Origin: Zopfochytrium polystomum
Taxonomy: Eukaryota > Chytridiomycota > Chytridiomycetes > Chytridiales > Chytridiaceae
Reading direction: 5' to 3'
NCBI GenBank assembly: GCA_025765615.1
Contig: JAIVFJ010000125.1
Location: 1-64,000 of the forward strand
DNA length: 64,000 bases
Positions 47,509 to 56,771 of this stretch are shown piece after piece. Positions within the stretch are counted from its first letter, which is position 1. Every line of letters begins with the position of its first letter. Below the pieces are notes generated by a model. That model had not been told where the DNA came from, did not search any database, and worked only from the letters and a program-made list of their open reading frames with translations. A program made the position numbers and the translations under genes.

Positions 47509-47674
47509 GTGGGACAGGCGCGAACGCCCGTGACCCACAAGGAAAAAATTGTGCCGTCTCGTTCGCCACGAAGACGAAGGGTGCCAGCACGGGCCTCGCG
47601 TGTGTGCAATGGAAGCGCCGCACCAACAGGCATTGGGCCTTCTTGATCACCCACTGCCCCAGCCAGGTAAGTAT
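47509..47674 (-). ncRNA. U1 spliceosomal snRNA, copy 2
   Basis: Nearly identical to copy 1 on the opposite strand, 166 nt, with the same AUACUUACCU start at 47674, the variant GAUCAAGAAGG loop, CCAUUGCAC loop, AAUUUUUUCC Sm site and 3' UUCG hairpin. Differs from copy 1 at only a few positions in the middle. TATA box at 47701-47708. Head-to-head with copy 3 across about 300 bp. Confidence 0.93.
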
Positions 47675-47700
47675 GCCTTTTCACAACGGCGGGGTCGGGG

Positions 47701-47708
47701 TATTTATA
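47701..47708 (-). promoter_or_regulatory. TATA box of U1 snRNA copy 2
   Basis: TATAAATA on the minus strand, about 30 bp before the RNA start. Confidence 0.7.
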
Positions 47709-47942
47709 CTTGACCAGCCAACTGCGGACCAACTGCGGACTGCGCATCATAAGTGGACCGATCTGATTTGTCCCAATACCCATCTGTCGTCAAGAGCAAA
47801 TTGGGCAAGACGGGCGGTGAGAAGTGATCGGAAAACAACGGCGAGAGCGGTTGGAGGCTCGCAAAGATCGCTGGAGAAAATCGGGCAAAATCTCGCGGAA
47901 CGCTCTCTTTTTCGTTAAGGTCGGACTGCGGGGAGAAGATCG

Positions 47943-47950
47943 TATAAATA
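47943..47950 (+). promoter_or_regulatory. TATA box of U1 snRNA copy 3
   Basis: TATAAATA at about -34 to -27, preceded by CGGACTGCGG, which is partly similar in inverted sense to the CCGCAGT element of copies 1 and 2. Confidence 0.7.
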
Positions 47951-47976
47951 CACTGGCCCCGTCTCGATGAAAAGGC

Positions 47977-48144
47977 ATACTTACCTGGCTGGGGCAGTGG
48001 GTGATCACGAAGGCCCAGTGCCTGCTGGTGTGGCGCTTCCATTGCACAAACGCGGGGCCCTGTTCCGGCACTCTTCGTCTTTGTGGGCGAACGAGACTGC
48101 ACAATTTTTTCCTTGTGGGTCATGAGCGTTCGCGCCTGTCCCAC
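47977..48144 (+). ncRNA. U1 spliceosomal snRNA, copy 3 (divergent)
   Basis: About 168 nt, same architecture: AUACUUACCU at 47977, loop I with the canonical GAUCACGAAGG, loop II CCAUUGCAC, Sm site AAUUUUUUCC near 48100-48110 and a 3' hairpin with UUCG loop. It differs from copies 1 and 2 at about 15-20 positions, several of them compensating or in loops, and its flanks are unrelated except the TATA box and a 3' element. Probably functional; its canonical loop I makes it a good candidate for the main U1 gene. Confidence 0.92.
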
Positions 48145-49067
48145 GTTATTATTCCCTTCAATTGATATGCTGAAAGTAACCGTTTAAATGCGTGATCCAC
48201 CGCTACCGCACTTCGCTGGCACACACGAAAAGATAAAGAACTTCAGGTCCATCATTGCTTTAAGATGAACGCATAGCCCTGAGGGATTTCACTTTCTGTA
48301 CAATTTTCAAACTTTCTGTATCACAAGGCGGCTTCCTGCAAAACACTACACAGGGACGATTACCGTCAACTGCCGTTCTTCACTGTTAGACTGCAGTTGC
48401 CCGGCGGTCCCAATTTCCACCATTATTTTCGCCGATGGCGCGTACTTCCCTCGAGTGGCTGCTCAGTGGGGCTCCTCGCTCCAGCTGGGCGCGAAGCCCT
48501 CCTTGAGTCAATGTTCATCCATAACCCCTCTCCATGCCCCGAAGTCAGCAGTTCCTGTGGGGAGTGTGGGTTTGTGTTGCTCCAACAAACTTTTGCACCG
48601 CGCGCGCAGAACAACGAGGTGTTTGCTTGAACGATAGACGAAACAGACTAGGTAACAATTTATTGTCCAAACGCTGTATTTCGAAATCTGCCATGTCATA
48701 CACCATGGCTCCTGATTCGTTTTTTCCGTTTCTCCGACTTGCCTGTGCTTGTCCGTCTCAACACAGCAAGCAAGCAAGCAAGCGGTCGCACCTCACAACC
48801 GTCACTCCCCGGCTCATCGCTCGATGGTTCGGCCCCCCCCACTGCCACTCACTCACTCGGACTCACACACGCGCAAACGCACACACTCACACACACACAG
48901 ACCGCTCCTACCATTGAAGCTTCTTTCTCATGAAGCGTTTCGGCGTAGTGTGCATATTTGTATTGGAAACTAGAGAAAGCAGAGAAGGTGCAAAAAGAAA
49001 AATTACAGGCAAAGTACAGGGCAAGGATAACCGACGTCCCAACGGAGAGGACCAAGCGGCCTCCTGT
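48145..49067. other. Intergenic region
   Basis: No gene recognised. Contains (AAGC)n near 48766-48783 and a CA-rich tract at about 48860-48900. Confidence 0.5.
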
Positions 49068-49856
49068 TCACTCTTCGTCGTCGAAGACCTCCTCCTCATC
49101 CAGCGCCTCCTCACCGAAATCCTCCTCGTCCATCGCCTCTTCGTCCTCGATCTCCTCCTCGTCGACCGCCTCATCATCATCAAACTCCTCATCCTCGACA
49201 GCCTCGTCGTCGTCTAACTCCTCCTCGTCGTCAAACGTATCCGCAAAGTCATCATCAAAGGCCGCCTCCTCGTCGTAGCCCTCATAGTCAACCAGAGCCG
49301 CCTGGGCATCTGGTGTAGCCTCGCCGCCACCATCCTGTTGCGCAGCCGCTGTTGTTTTGTGGAAGGGAGGATTGCAAAAGGCGTCAACCGGCATGAGCTG
49401 GGAAGGAGGAAAGGAAAGAGAAGGAAGAGATTATGACGAACCTGCTTTTGCGGCCTTCCTTTCCGCTTTGGCGGCTTTCTTGGCGGCCTTCTTTGCCTTC
49501 TTGTCCTTACCGCCTGGAAACGTGGGGGGTAGGGTTCGCAGTGTAACGAAGATACGTCAGGGGTTGTGATTTGGTGGGGAAGTTGTTGGCCACATCCAAA
49601 ATAGGGAGACTCGTTCATCCGCAAAGTCGGGCAGCAGTTGGAATGGTTGAGAGGGGAGGAGTGAAGGTGGTGGAGGGGAGGGGGCGGAAGGTTGAACTAA
49701 CGGCGGTCGAGCTGGACGAGGCCAACGGACTCCGGGGCTATCACTTCCTCAGCGCCCAGAAGGGCGAGGTCGGCGGTCGCCGGCAGCGGCGCGGCGGTGA
49801 CCAAGGACGCGGTGGCGGCGAGGACGGCAGCAACGAGGAGGCGAGATGGTGCGCAT
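49068..49856 (-). CDS. Family 2 secreted basic/acidic polyampholyte, copy 1
   Basis: Three exons: 49702-49856, 49442-49513 and 49068-49348, about 168 residues. Exon 1 is the signal peptide and pro-region (LLVAAVLAATASLVTAAPLP to GLVQLDRR); one extra C near 49842 shifts the start codon out of frame and is probably an error, since all paralogs begin MRxxxLLVA. Exon 2 is Lys/Ala rich (GKDKKAKKAAKKAAKAERKA), lacking the Gly-Pro linker of the others. Exon 3 starts AAQQDGGGEATPDAQAALVD, has the shared YEGYDEEAAFDDDFADTFDD block and a Glu/Asp tail to the stop. Function unknown; extracellular by the signal peptide. Confidence 0.75.
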
Positions 49857-49951
49857 GGCGGTGGTTGGTTGTGGACCGACTGGTGTTGTTGTGAGAGCAA
49901 AGAAGGAAGGCTTGGGGTTGAAGTGCTGCTGGTCTGAAGGGTCTGATGCTG

Positions 49952-49960
49952 TTTTTTATA
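49952..49960 (-). promoter_or_regulatory. TATA box of family 2 copy 1
   Basis: TATAAAAAA on the minus strand, about 100 bp before the start. Confidence 0.5.
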
Positions 49961-50767
49961 CCGCAAATGGATTCGGCGGTGGCGTGCGGCGAAGGCAACG
50001 CGAAAGAGAGACGGCGACAGAGAAATCGCCATCGCTGCTGGCTTGCGTATGTCTGGCTTAGCCCGAAGGCAGGCCGCGACATTGGGAGTTGGGGGGATGC
50101 TCAATTTTGTCTGGGCAAACCCACCCAAGGGTCGTTGCCGGTCGTCGCCGGCAGCAGCCTCCAGTTATCGGAGAACGACCGCTCAAGGTCCGGCAAGGAC
50201 CGGCAGCCAAGACAAAATTGAGGATCCCAATTGCACCAAAAGATCAAATCCACAAAGCGCGCCGGCCCAAAAACAGACGGGGAAATTTGGCCCCCACCGG
50301 ATGAGACACAATTGCCCTCTTCCACCCTTTTCGTATGTACTTTTTTTTTTCTTTTTTTTTTTTTCTTTTTCTCTTGTCCGCTCTCGTTTTCGCGTCCGTT
50401 TTGTTTTTCGCTTCTTTTTGTTTTCCCCACCCCCAACTTGAGGCAAGGACGCCTGCCTGGTGGTGCCAATACCGAGAGGCATAGCAACGGTCCAGCATTT
50501 ATCCGGCACGGGTTTGTTCCGCTTGTTCTGTCGTGAAACAAGAACGCCCGTGAACTCGAGCGCCGCTGTTTATGTTTTATGGGGCGGTCGTGTATCTGAG
50601 GGCGACGAATGAACAGTTGTTCGCCTCTTCAACAATCGGTTTTGATTTCAAGGTGTTGACGTGTCCTTGCCCCCTGTATGGTTTTTGAACGCGATTAGAC
50701 TGGAGTCGTCCATTCAAAAATCGATTAGCCCTATTCAGGGATTGCCGGGAGAAGGGAGGTTACGTAC
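49961..50767. other. Intergenic region
   Basis: Contains the 13-bp inverted repeat pair at 50100-50222 and a long T-rich tract (50338-50420). No gene. Confidence 0.5.
50100..50222. repeat. Short element with 13-bp terminal inverted repeats
   Basis: CTCAATTTTGTCT at 50100-50112 and its exact complement AGACAAAATTGAG at 50210-50222, enclosing GC-rich sequence with CCGGTC/GCCGGC repeats. It could be a tiny MITE-like remnant or a hairpin. No target-site duplication is evident. Confidence 0.4.
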
Positions 50768-50835
50768 GACGGTCGAGCTGGACAAGACCTGCCAGGTCTG
50801 CCGCGACCGTGCCCTCTGTGACTCCGGTCGGACAG
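50768..50835 (-). pseudogene. Relic of a family 2 first exon
   Basis: Minus-strand GTVAADLAGLVQLDRR followed by a GTACGTA donor, matching the end of exon 1 in family 2 copies (GLVQLDRR or AVVQLERR, then GTACGTG). The preceding signal peptide and later exons are not recognisable. Evidence of a sixth, lost copy between copies 1 and 2. Confidence 0.5.
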
Positions 50836-52141
50836 ACAAACGCAACCCGCAATGTAGAGTACGTCGGTGGCTTCCCCCGCTGTGCCGTTTTTTCCTTTTG
50901 CAGGAGGGCGGGCAAAGAGGCTGCGCGGGGACGGCAACCACAGCGCGGTGTGTGGGCTGCTTTGTTGCGGAAGGTGTGGGGACGACATGAAGCTCCAGCC
51001 GGTCGTCTGTCGGAGAAGCTGCTCCTTCCTGCTAGCATCAAGGAGCCTCAGAGTTGCCCACCAGTGTCAGTTGCCAGTTAGGCGGCGTGTGAGTCCGCCT
51101 CCTCAAGAGCTGCAACACTCCGGCCAGTCTAGTCCAGTCCAGTCCACCATTAGCCCGCTGTACCTCGGCCACAAACTTTGCAAGCGCTTCGACCGTCTGT
51201 TTGTCGAAAAATTAAGTAAAAGCGACATCCCTTCTGCTCCAGCGAGCGCCACCCACAGACCGATAGGTAGTCTCAATGTGTGAGTCCTAGTATAATGTTC
51301 AGTCCTAGTTCCCCTACTCAGGACGCTACGACCAGATTTGATACGAATATCTCATAGTTTTTGGCGTTCTGCGCTCCAGGTTACGCTTGAGGACTTCAAA
51401 CTGGATTGCGGAGTTTGGACACTAAGAAATGGTGATTGGCGGCATAAAGGGACAATGAGCACCCGGACGAAGTTTTGAACTCCGATTTCCATAGGATGGG
51501 CCGCTCTGCCACTGAGTGAGAGTCTCTGCAGAGTTAAGAAAAGTCGTGCCAGAGATGCGCGCACCTTCTTTGGTGAAGAGCGACCGGTGTTCAGAGCCTG
51601 GCCGAGCGGGAAGGGTTGCGTGCCGTTCGGGCTCGCACAAAGGGAATTAATGCTTACTATTAGACATTTGTCTTGGCACAGAATTAAAGGAATAAGGAGC
51701 GTGTTGTGGCTGCTTGTTGACTGATGTGGAACCCTGGCACGTAGCTCCCTACTCCCTGGCGGAAGATGGGCAAACGTAGCGCCGTATTGCATGCGCAACT
51801 GCGACAGGAAGGCGGAAAGGTGAGGGCGGGCTCGTGGGGCAAGAGATTTATTAGTTTCGTATATACGTTTGTGAGAAACAACGAAAGAAGAATGAAGAAT
51901 GCTGAATAAGGTGCCGAGCGGCTGAAAGAGTGAATTGTGAAACCAACTCAAAATCAACTTGAAATCAAGTCAGTTCCCCAAAGTTTTAGGGTATATGTTG
52001 TAAGAGATGTTCGGCGCCGAGCGAGGCTAAATCTAGCGGCTACACGCGGAGTTCGTCAACGGCGGACAGTTCCTAACGAAAATCCTCTTGCAGAACGAAG
52101 CTCTTCAAAGCCTCTCGCCTTCCCCCATTCCTTTTTGGCCG
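50836..52141. other. Intergenic region
   Basis: No gene recognised. It includes the tRNA-like stretch near 51463-51524; otherwise featureless. Confidence 0.5.
51463..51524 (-). other. Degenerate tRNA-like sequence
   Basis: Minus-strand ACTCAGTGGCAGAGC resembles a D arm (A box) and CGGAGTTCAAAACTTCG folds as a perfect 5-bp T arm (B box). The spacing between them is too short and no acceptor stem pairs, so it is not a functional tRNA; perhaps a tRNA pseudogene or SINE fragment. Confidence 0.3.
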
Positions 52142-53200
52142 TTACCCAAACAGCCCGTAATCATCCCACCCGTCAACGGCAGTCCAGTCAACGTCAAGCC
52201 CACTGCCCCTCCACCACTGCATGCTTTCCGCCCTACCGATAAGAGCGGTGAAAGCGGGAGTATGCCTTGCGTACTTGAGCTCGTATCTACTGTCTTTCCA
52301 CCACTGGAGGGTCTTCGTCTGGCCAAAGCTGCTAGCTGAGTCCATTGCGCGAGCGTCGTACCGGAACTCGAGGCCACTGTCCTTCCACCATTGCAGAACA
52401 TCGAGTTTTCCAGCTTTCGACGCATAAAACGCTGCTGTGGCATCGTACTTAAGTGGCAGACTACTATCCTTCCACCACTGCAAGGTGCTGGTGTGCCCAT
52501 CGCTGCTGGCCCATTCCACCGCCTTTTCGTTATACTTGAGTTGGAGCCCACTGTACTTCCACCACTGCAATACACTGACATGCCCATAGTAGCTGGCCCA
52601 TGCCATTGCCTGTTCGTCATACTTCAACTCGAGCCCACTGTCCTTCCACCACTGCAGCATGCCGATCCTCCCTTCCATTGAGGCGAAATTGAGAGGTGAC
52701 TCGTCATACTTCAGGGCGAGCCCGCTGTATTTCCACCAACTCAATACATCCAGCAGCATATTATTGCTGGCACGGGCGATCGCCTTCTCCGTATACTGCA
52801 GCTCCAACCCGCTTTCCTTCCACCACTGAAGCACGTCCACCGACCCTATATAATCCAAAGTGCCACCGACAGTGAGATTCCTGAGTCGATCGCTTGGGAG
52901 GTGGAGTTGAAGGAAATCAAGGACGCCGACGGAGATGAATCGGAAATAGTCGCAGCCGTATCTTCACTGTATCTTCCCCAGCAAGGATACTGCCTGAATT
53001 TGCCGCAGGCGGAAGAGGGATGCGACTGCCAAGCGCTCCTTGTGGGTTTCGATGTAGCCGCAGATCGCGATCGGGAGAACGGAGGGCAGAAGACGGTGGC
53101 TTGGCCGCGACATCCCGTGGGAGACGCTGGACAAAGCTTGGCCACAGGTGTGTAACCACTTGGACATTATCATGCGTGGGACATATGAGCTTCCTTCCAT
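52142..53200 (-). CDS. WWK-repeat ankyrin-like protein
   Basis: Eight tandem units of about 30 residues with consensus LQWWKDSGLELKYxxxAMxxAS, for example LQWWKDSGLELKYDEQAMAW at about 52620-52660. This is an ankyrin-like repeat class that I associate with chytrid genomes. The repeat frame ends at a stop at 52142 (WDDYGLFG). Upstream, other frames continue into FLQLHLPSDRLRNLTVGGTL near 52860-52910 and VLPIAICGYIETHKERLAVA near 53040-53100, the usual N-terminal helical region, with an intron or frame error between. Likely a protein-interaction protein; it lies inside the family 2 array on the same strand. Confidence 0.65.
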
Positions 53201-53269
53201 CCTCGCGATCGCGATATTGAAGCCGCGTGGGCTGATCGGGCTCGATTTATTTGAAAGTTGAAGTCTCTA

Positions 53270-53740
53270 TTACCCGTTCAAAGCGTTTGGCAATACCCCA
53301 CCGACAAGGCCATCTTTCGCCGCCTTGCTGAGGAGCTCAGTAATTTCGGACACCTTGACAACGGTGCCCCCAGAGCCCAGCCACATCCACTTTCCACTTC
53401 CGCATCGCTCAAGCTTTCGCAGGGATTGCCAAAGTACGGAATCACGTAAACGTGTCTCGGAGCTCCAGCCGACCGCGTCAAAAACGTCTTCCACAAACGC
53501 CGCGGCCACAGCCTGCGCCTCGGCGTAGTCGCCGGCGATAGGCAGCGCCGCCCGCTCGAGGTGCATTCGCGCTCGACGAGCTGCGGGAGGCGGCCGTCGC
53601 GCTCCGGGTATATGCGATCTTGCCGGGTTTGGACGGCCCGCGCGAGCTGCTCAGAAGGACGCGGTCGCGGCGCGCGACAACCGAGTTGGTGTTGCCGGAG
53701 CCCACGAGCCAGATCGTTTTGTTCGCGGCGCGGTGGTGGT
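53270..53740 (-). CDS. Hypothetical protein or fragment
   Basis: Not recognised. An open minus-strand frame ending at 53270 reads LPIAGDYAEAQAVAAAFVED, VFDAVGWSSETRLRDSVLWQ and MWLGSGGTVVKVSEITELLS, with normal amino acid composition. Upstream in other frames are NKTIWLVGSGNTNSVV and RDRIYPERDGRLPQLVERE, which suggest a longer protein with frame breaks. No start codon could be fixed. Possibly a member of a dispersed family, partly decayed. Confidence 0.35.
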
Positions 53741-53883
53741 GGCGGCAGTGGTTTTCAGTCGCGTGCTTTATATATTGAAGTGAAAGGAAAAAGGGAAAGG
53801 GAGAGAAACATTACAAGTACAGAGTAAGGAAGAACCCAAGTAAAATGGGCAGTGCCAGTCCCAGAGAAACCCAGCAGCTGGGC

Positions 53884-54865
53884 TTACTCTTCGTCGTCGT
53901 AGGCCTCCTCCTCGTCGACAGCCTCCTCCTCCTCAAGCTCCTCCTCGTCGAGGGCCTCTTCCTCCTCCAGCTCCTCCTCGTCGGCCGCCTCCTCCTCCTC
54001 GAGTTCCTCCTCGTCGACCGCCTCCTCCTCCTCGAGTTCCTCCTCGTCGACCGCCTCCTCCTCCTCGAGTTCCTCCTCGTCAACAGCTTCCTCCTCTTCA
54101 AGCTCCTCCTCGTCAAGCGCCTCCTCCTCGTCGAGCTCTTCCTCGTCAACGGCCTCTTCGTCGTCAAACTCTTCGTCCTCGACGGCCTCGTCGTCGTCGA
54201 GCGCCTCCTCCTCGTCAAAGGCAGCGGCGATTTCATCGTCGTAGGCGGCTTCGTCGTCGTAGCCCTCGTAGTCGACGAGACCCTCGGCCGGCGCGTCCGC
54301 GGGGGCTTCGGCAGGGGGAGCTGATGAGGATGAGCAAAGAATAGGTTAAGTCAGAGCTCAGCGACACGTTGTCCCACGAAAAGAGTGGGCTTTGTGGAGT
54401 TCGGAGGAGATGATTTTGAGAAACCAAATGAACCGTCGTTGGATTTACCTGGCGGCGGGCCTCGCTTCTTGCCACGGCCCTTGCCACGGCCTCCGCGCTT
54501 GTCTAGTTGATTTGAAAAATGGCAGCAGCGGGTTGATGAGCGATTCAGAACCCATGGTGTCAAGCCGAAACAAGACGAAACTTACGTCCTGAGAGTCGAA
54601 CGCGTTGTAGGCGGGTGAGAGAAGAGGCAGGTAGGAGGCGATGGTGGTTGAAGAAGGATTGGCCTCGATTAGTTACAGGACGAGCAAAACAATCCAGCGA
54701 CCCAGAATACATACGGCGCTCGAGCTGGACGACGGCGGCGGAGACGCCAGAGATCAGGTCGTTGGAGCCAACGAGGGAAATGTCGGTGGTGGGGAGCGGC
54801 GCGGCGGCGACCATGGAGGCAGCGGCGGCCACGAAGGCGGCAACGAGGAGCGTGATGGAGCGCAT
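53884..54865 (-). CDS. Family 2 secreted basic/acidic polyampholyte, copy 2
   Basis: Exons 54715-54865, (microexon 54586-54588), 54449-54502 and 53884-54320: 214 residues, divisible by three with or without the microexon. Signal peptide MRSITLLVAAFVAAAASMVA then APLPTTD and VVQLER; basic segment KRGGRGKGRGKKRGPPPG; then APPAEAPADAPAEGLVDYEG, YDDEAAYDDEIAAAFDEEEA and a tail made of an 11-residue repeat (AVDEEELEEEE, about seven units). The net charge is extremely negative at the C-terminus and positive in the middle. With the microexon the junction reads ER-R-H, a dibasic processing site. Function unknown; surface or extracellular matrix role is inference. Confidence 0.82.
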
Positions 54866-54966
54866 TGTGGGCTGGATTGAGTGAGAAAGGGGGGTGTGTG
54901 GGGCTGCTGTTGCGATTGATGTGATTGATGGGATTGGTGTGCTGGGAATTGGTGTGTGGCAGGGAG

Positions 54967-54974
54967 TATATATA
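54967..54974 (-). promoter_or_regulatory. TATA box of family 2 copy 2
   Basis: TATATATA about 100 bp before the start; palindromic, read here on the minus strand. Confidence 0.5.
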
Positions 54975-55704
54975 TCTGTGTTGAAGGGGCCGGGCGAAGG
55001 CACAAACTGTCTTGCGGTTTGTGAAAGGGAGGGCGAGAGACAGCGAGAGAGCGACGAAGAGAGAGAGAGGAGGAGAGAGAGAGAGAGAACGGGGCGAAGC
55101 ACCAACCCGCACGCCATTCCCGGCGGGGCCGGGCTGAGTGCGGTTTCGAAGATTCCTGTTTGAAAAACAAAAAAAAAAACAAAAAATAAAATAAAATTTG
55201 ACGCGTTGGAAGTGAGACACATTTTCCATTTTGTTTGCTTTTTGTTTCCCTTTTTTTTTTCTTTTTTTTTTTTTGTTTTTCGTTTCCCTGCTGGTTTGGG
55301 CACCGCGGACCGTTGCTGCCGCCGGGAACGCGCCGATCACTCAAGTAACAAAGATACTTATTGGCATATTATATTCATGCTGACCGCTGTGGCCCGTGGG
55401 GAAGGAAGGTCGCCTCGCATTTCCCACGCCAGCCTCATTGTTTGCAAGATTTTAGCTGCGTGGCTACTTGTGCCAATGCCGATTCACTTAAGGACCGCAC
55501 GAACGTTTGCTATTCCAGAAAGCAATCTCAAGGCAATCCTTTGAGTTTATTCTTCACTGGCGATCGCTTGCAGTTGAAATGTAATGCCTTCGCGAGCTAG
55601 GTATTATTGGAAGAGCGAAGTCACAAAATGAAAAAACAAAAACGTGTGAAAGTAGGGAAGACTCCAAAAAAACTGGAGCGCAGTTCGAAAAAACAGTCAA
55701 GGAA
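54975..55704. other. Intergenic region
   Basis: GA-rich then T-rich tracts (55055-55090, 55245-55280). No gene. Confidence 0.5.
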
Positions 55705-56771
55705 TCACTCCTCGTCTTCGTATAATTCCTCCTCGTCAACAGCCTCTTCTTCCTCAAGCTCTTCTCCAACAACCTCCTCCTCCTCCAATTCGTCCTCTTC
55801 TAGCGCCTCCACCTGTTCGACGGCTCCTTCTCCCTTGAACTCTTCATCTCCGAGTTCCTCTACGTCGAATTCCTCCTCGTCAACCGCCTCGTCGTCGTCG
55901 AACGCTTCGTCCTCGCCAAACGCAGCAGCAAAGCCGTCATCGAAGGCGGACGCGTCGTCGTAGCTCTCAAAATCAACCAGACCCGCTGGGCCATAGTATG
56001 GCGCGGCCTCCGCGGGCGCAGCTTCCGCAGGGTACCCTTCTGCAGGTGCAGCTTCGGCCGGGGGTGCTTCCGCGGGGTTGGCGTCAGCAGGCGTGGCATT
56101 GCCAGGAGCTCCTCCAGCGGGTTCTGCGGGAGCGTCGCTGGGTGCGCCACCGGGTGCGTCCCCAGGAGCGCCAGCGTCACCAGCTGCACCAGAATATTCA
56201 ACGACGATTATTTTTTGGTTTATAAATGATCAGCGAGTTTACCAAAAAAAGTAGCACTGGAGCAGAAAGTTTACCTGGTGGAGGACCGCCGCCCATGCCC
56301 TTCTTGCCTCGCTTGCCCTTTCCACGCCTGCCTTTGCCGCCACGCTTCCCTTTCCCTCCCTTTCCTTTTTTGCCTCTTCTGCCGTCTAATTTTCGATTAA
56401 GGGAAACATCGAGTAGTGTTTGGAAATACTGGCACACGAAAGTTTGCTCATTATGCAATCGACTTACGTCCTGTGTCAACCAGACCCAGTTCACGATTGT
56501 GAGTTCAGGGGAGGAAAGTAAGAAAGCAAGCGGAGGAAATCGTTAATCCGATCGAGAATGAATAAGGGAATGATAGGTTTTGCGTGCAGGACAAGAAGAT
56601 GCAAGAGGTGTGGTGCTTACGTCGCTCGAGCTCGACCACTCCAGCGTGGTCAGCCGAGATCAGGCTATTGGAGACGAGTTCGAGGTCGGTGTTGGCCGGT
56701 AGCGGCGCGGCTGCAACCAAAGACGCGACGGTGGCAGCGAGGAAGGCGACGAGGAGGCTGAGGGATCGCAT
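55705..56771 (-). CDS. Family 2 secreted basic/acidic polyampholyte, copy 3
   Basis: Exons 56621-56771, (microexon 56468-56470), 56275-56385 and 55705-56183: 247 residues. Signal peptide MRSLSLLVAFLAATVASLVA, pro-region ending AGVVELER. The basic exon (GRRGKKGKGGKGKRGGKGRR and on) ends MGGGPPPG. The last exon begins with a Pro/Ala/Gly/Asp segment (AGDAGAPGDAPGGAPSDAPA) and AEGYPAEAAPAEAAPYYGPA, then GLVDFESYDDASAFDDGFAA and a Glu-rich tail less regular than in copy 2. Same phase at every junction as copies 2, 4 and 5, which supports the model. Confidence 0.82.

Larger units (their letters stand above)
46190..47740. repeat. Inverted duplication, arms 46190-46534 and 47393-47740
   Basis: The first two U1 genes with promoter and 3' flanks form arms of about 340 bp in opposite orientation. 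Identity runs from the element GCGCAGTCCGCAG before the TATA box, through the RNA, to a flank ending GATTGATTGATTGATGG. The 860-bp spacer carries the dioxygenase relic, whose last codons extend into the right arm. Confidence 0.85.

Noticed and set aside
53845..54324. Leu/Val-rich plus-strand frame that looks like a membrane protein
   Set aside because: It is the antisense of the Glu/Asp-rich tail of family 2 copy 2; Glu codons read as Leu or Val on the other strand.
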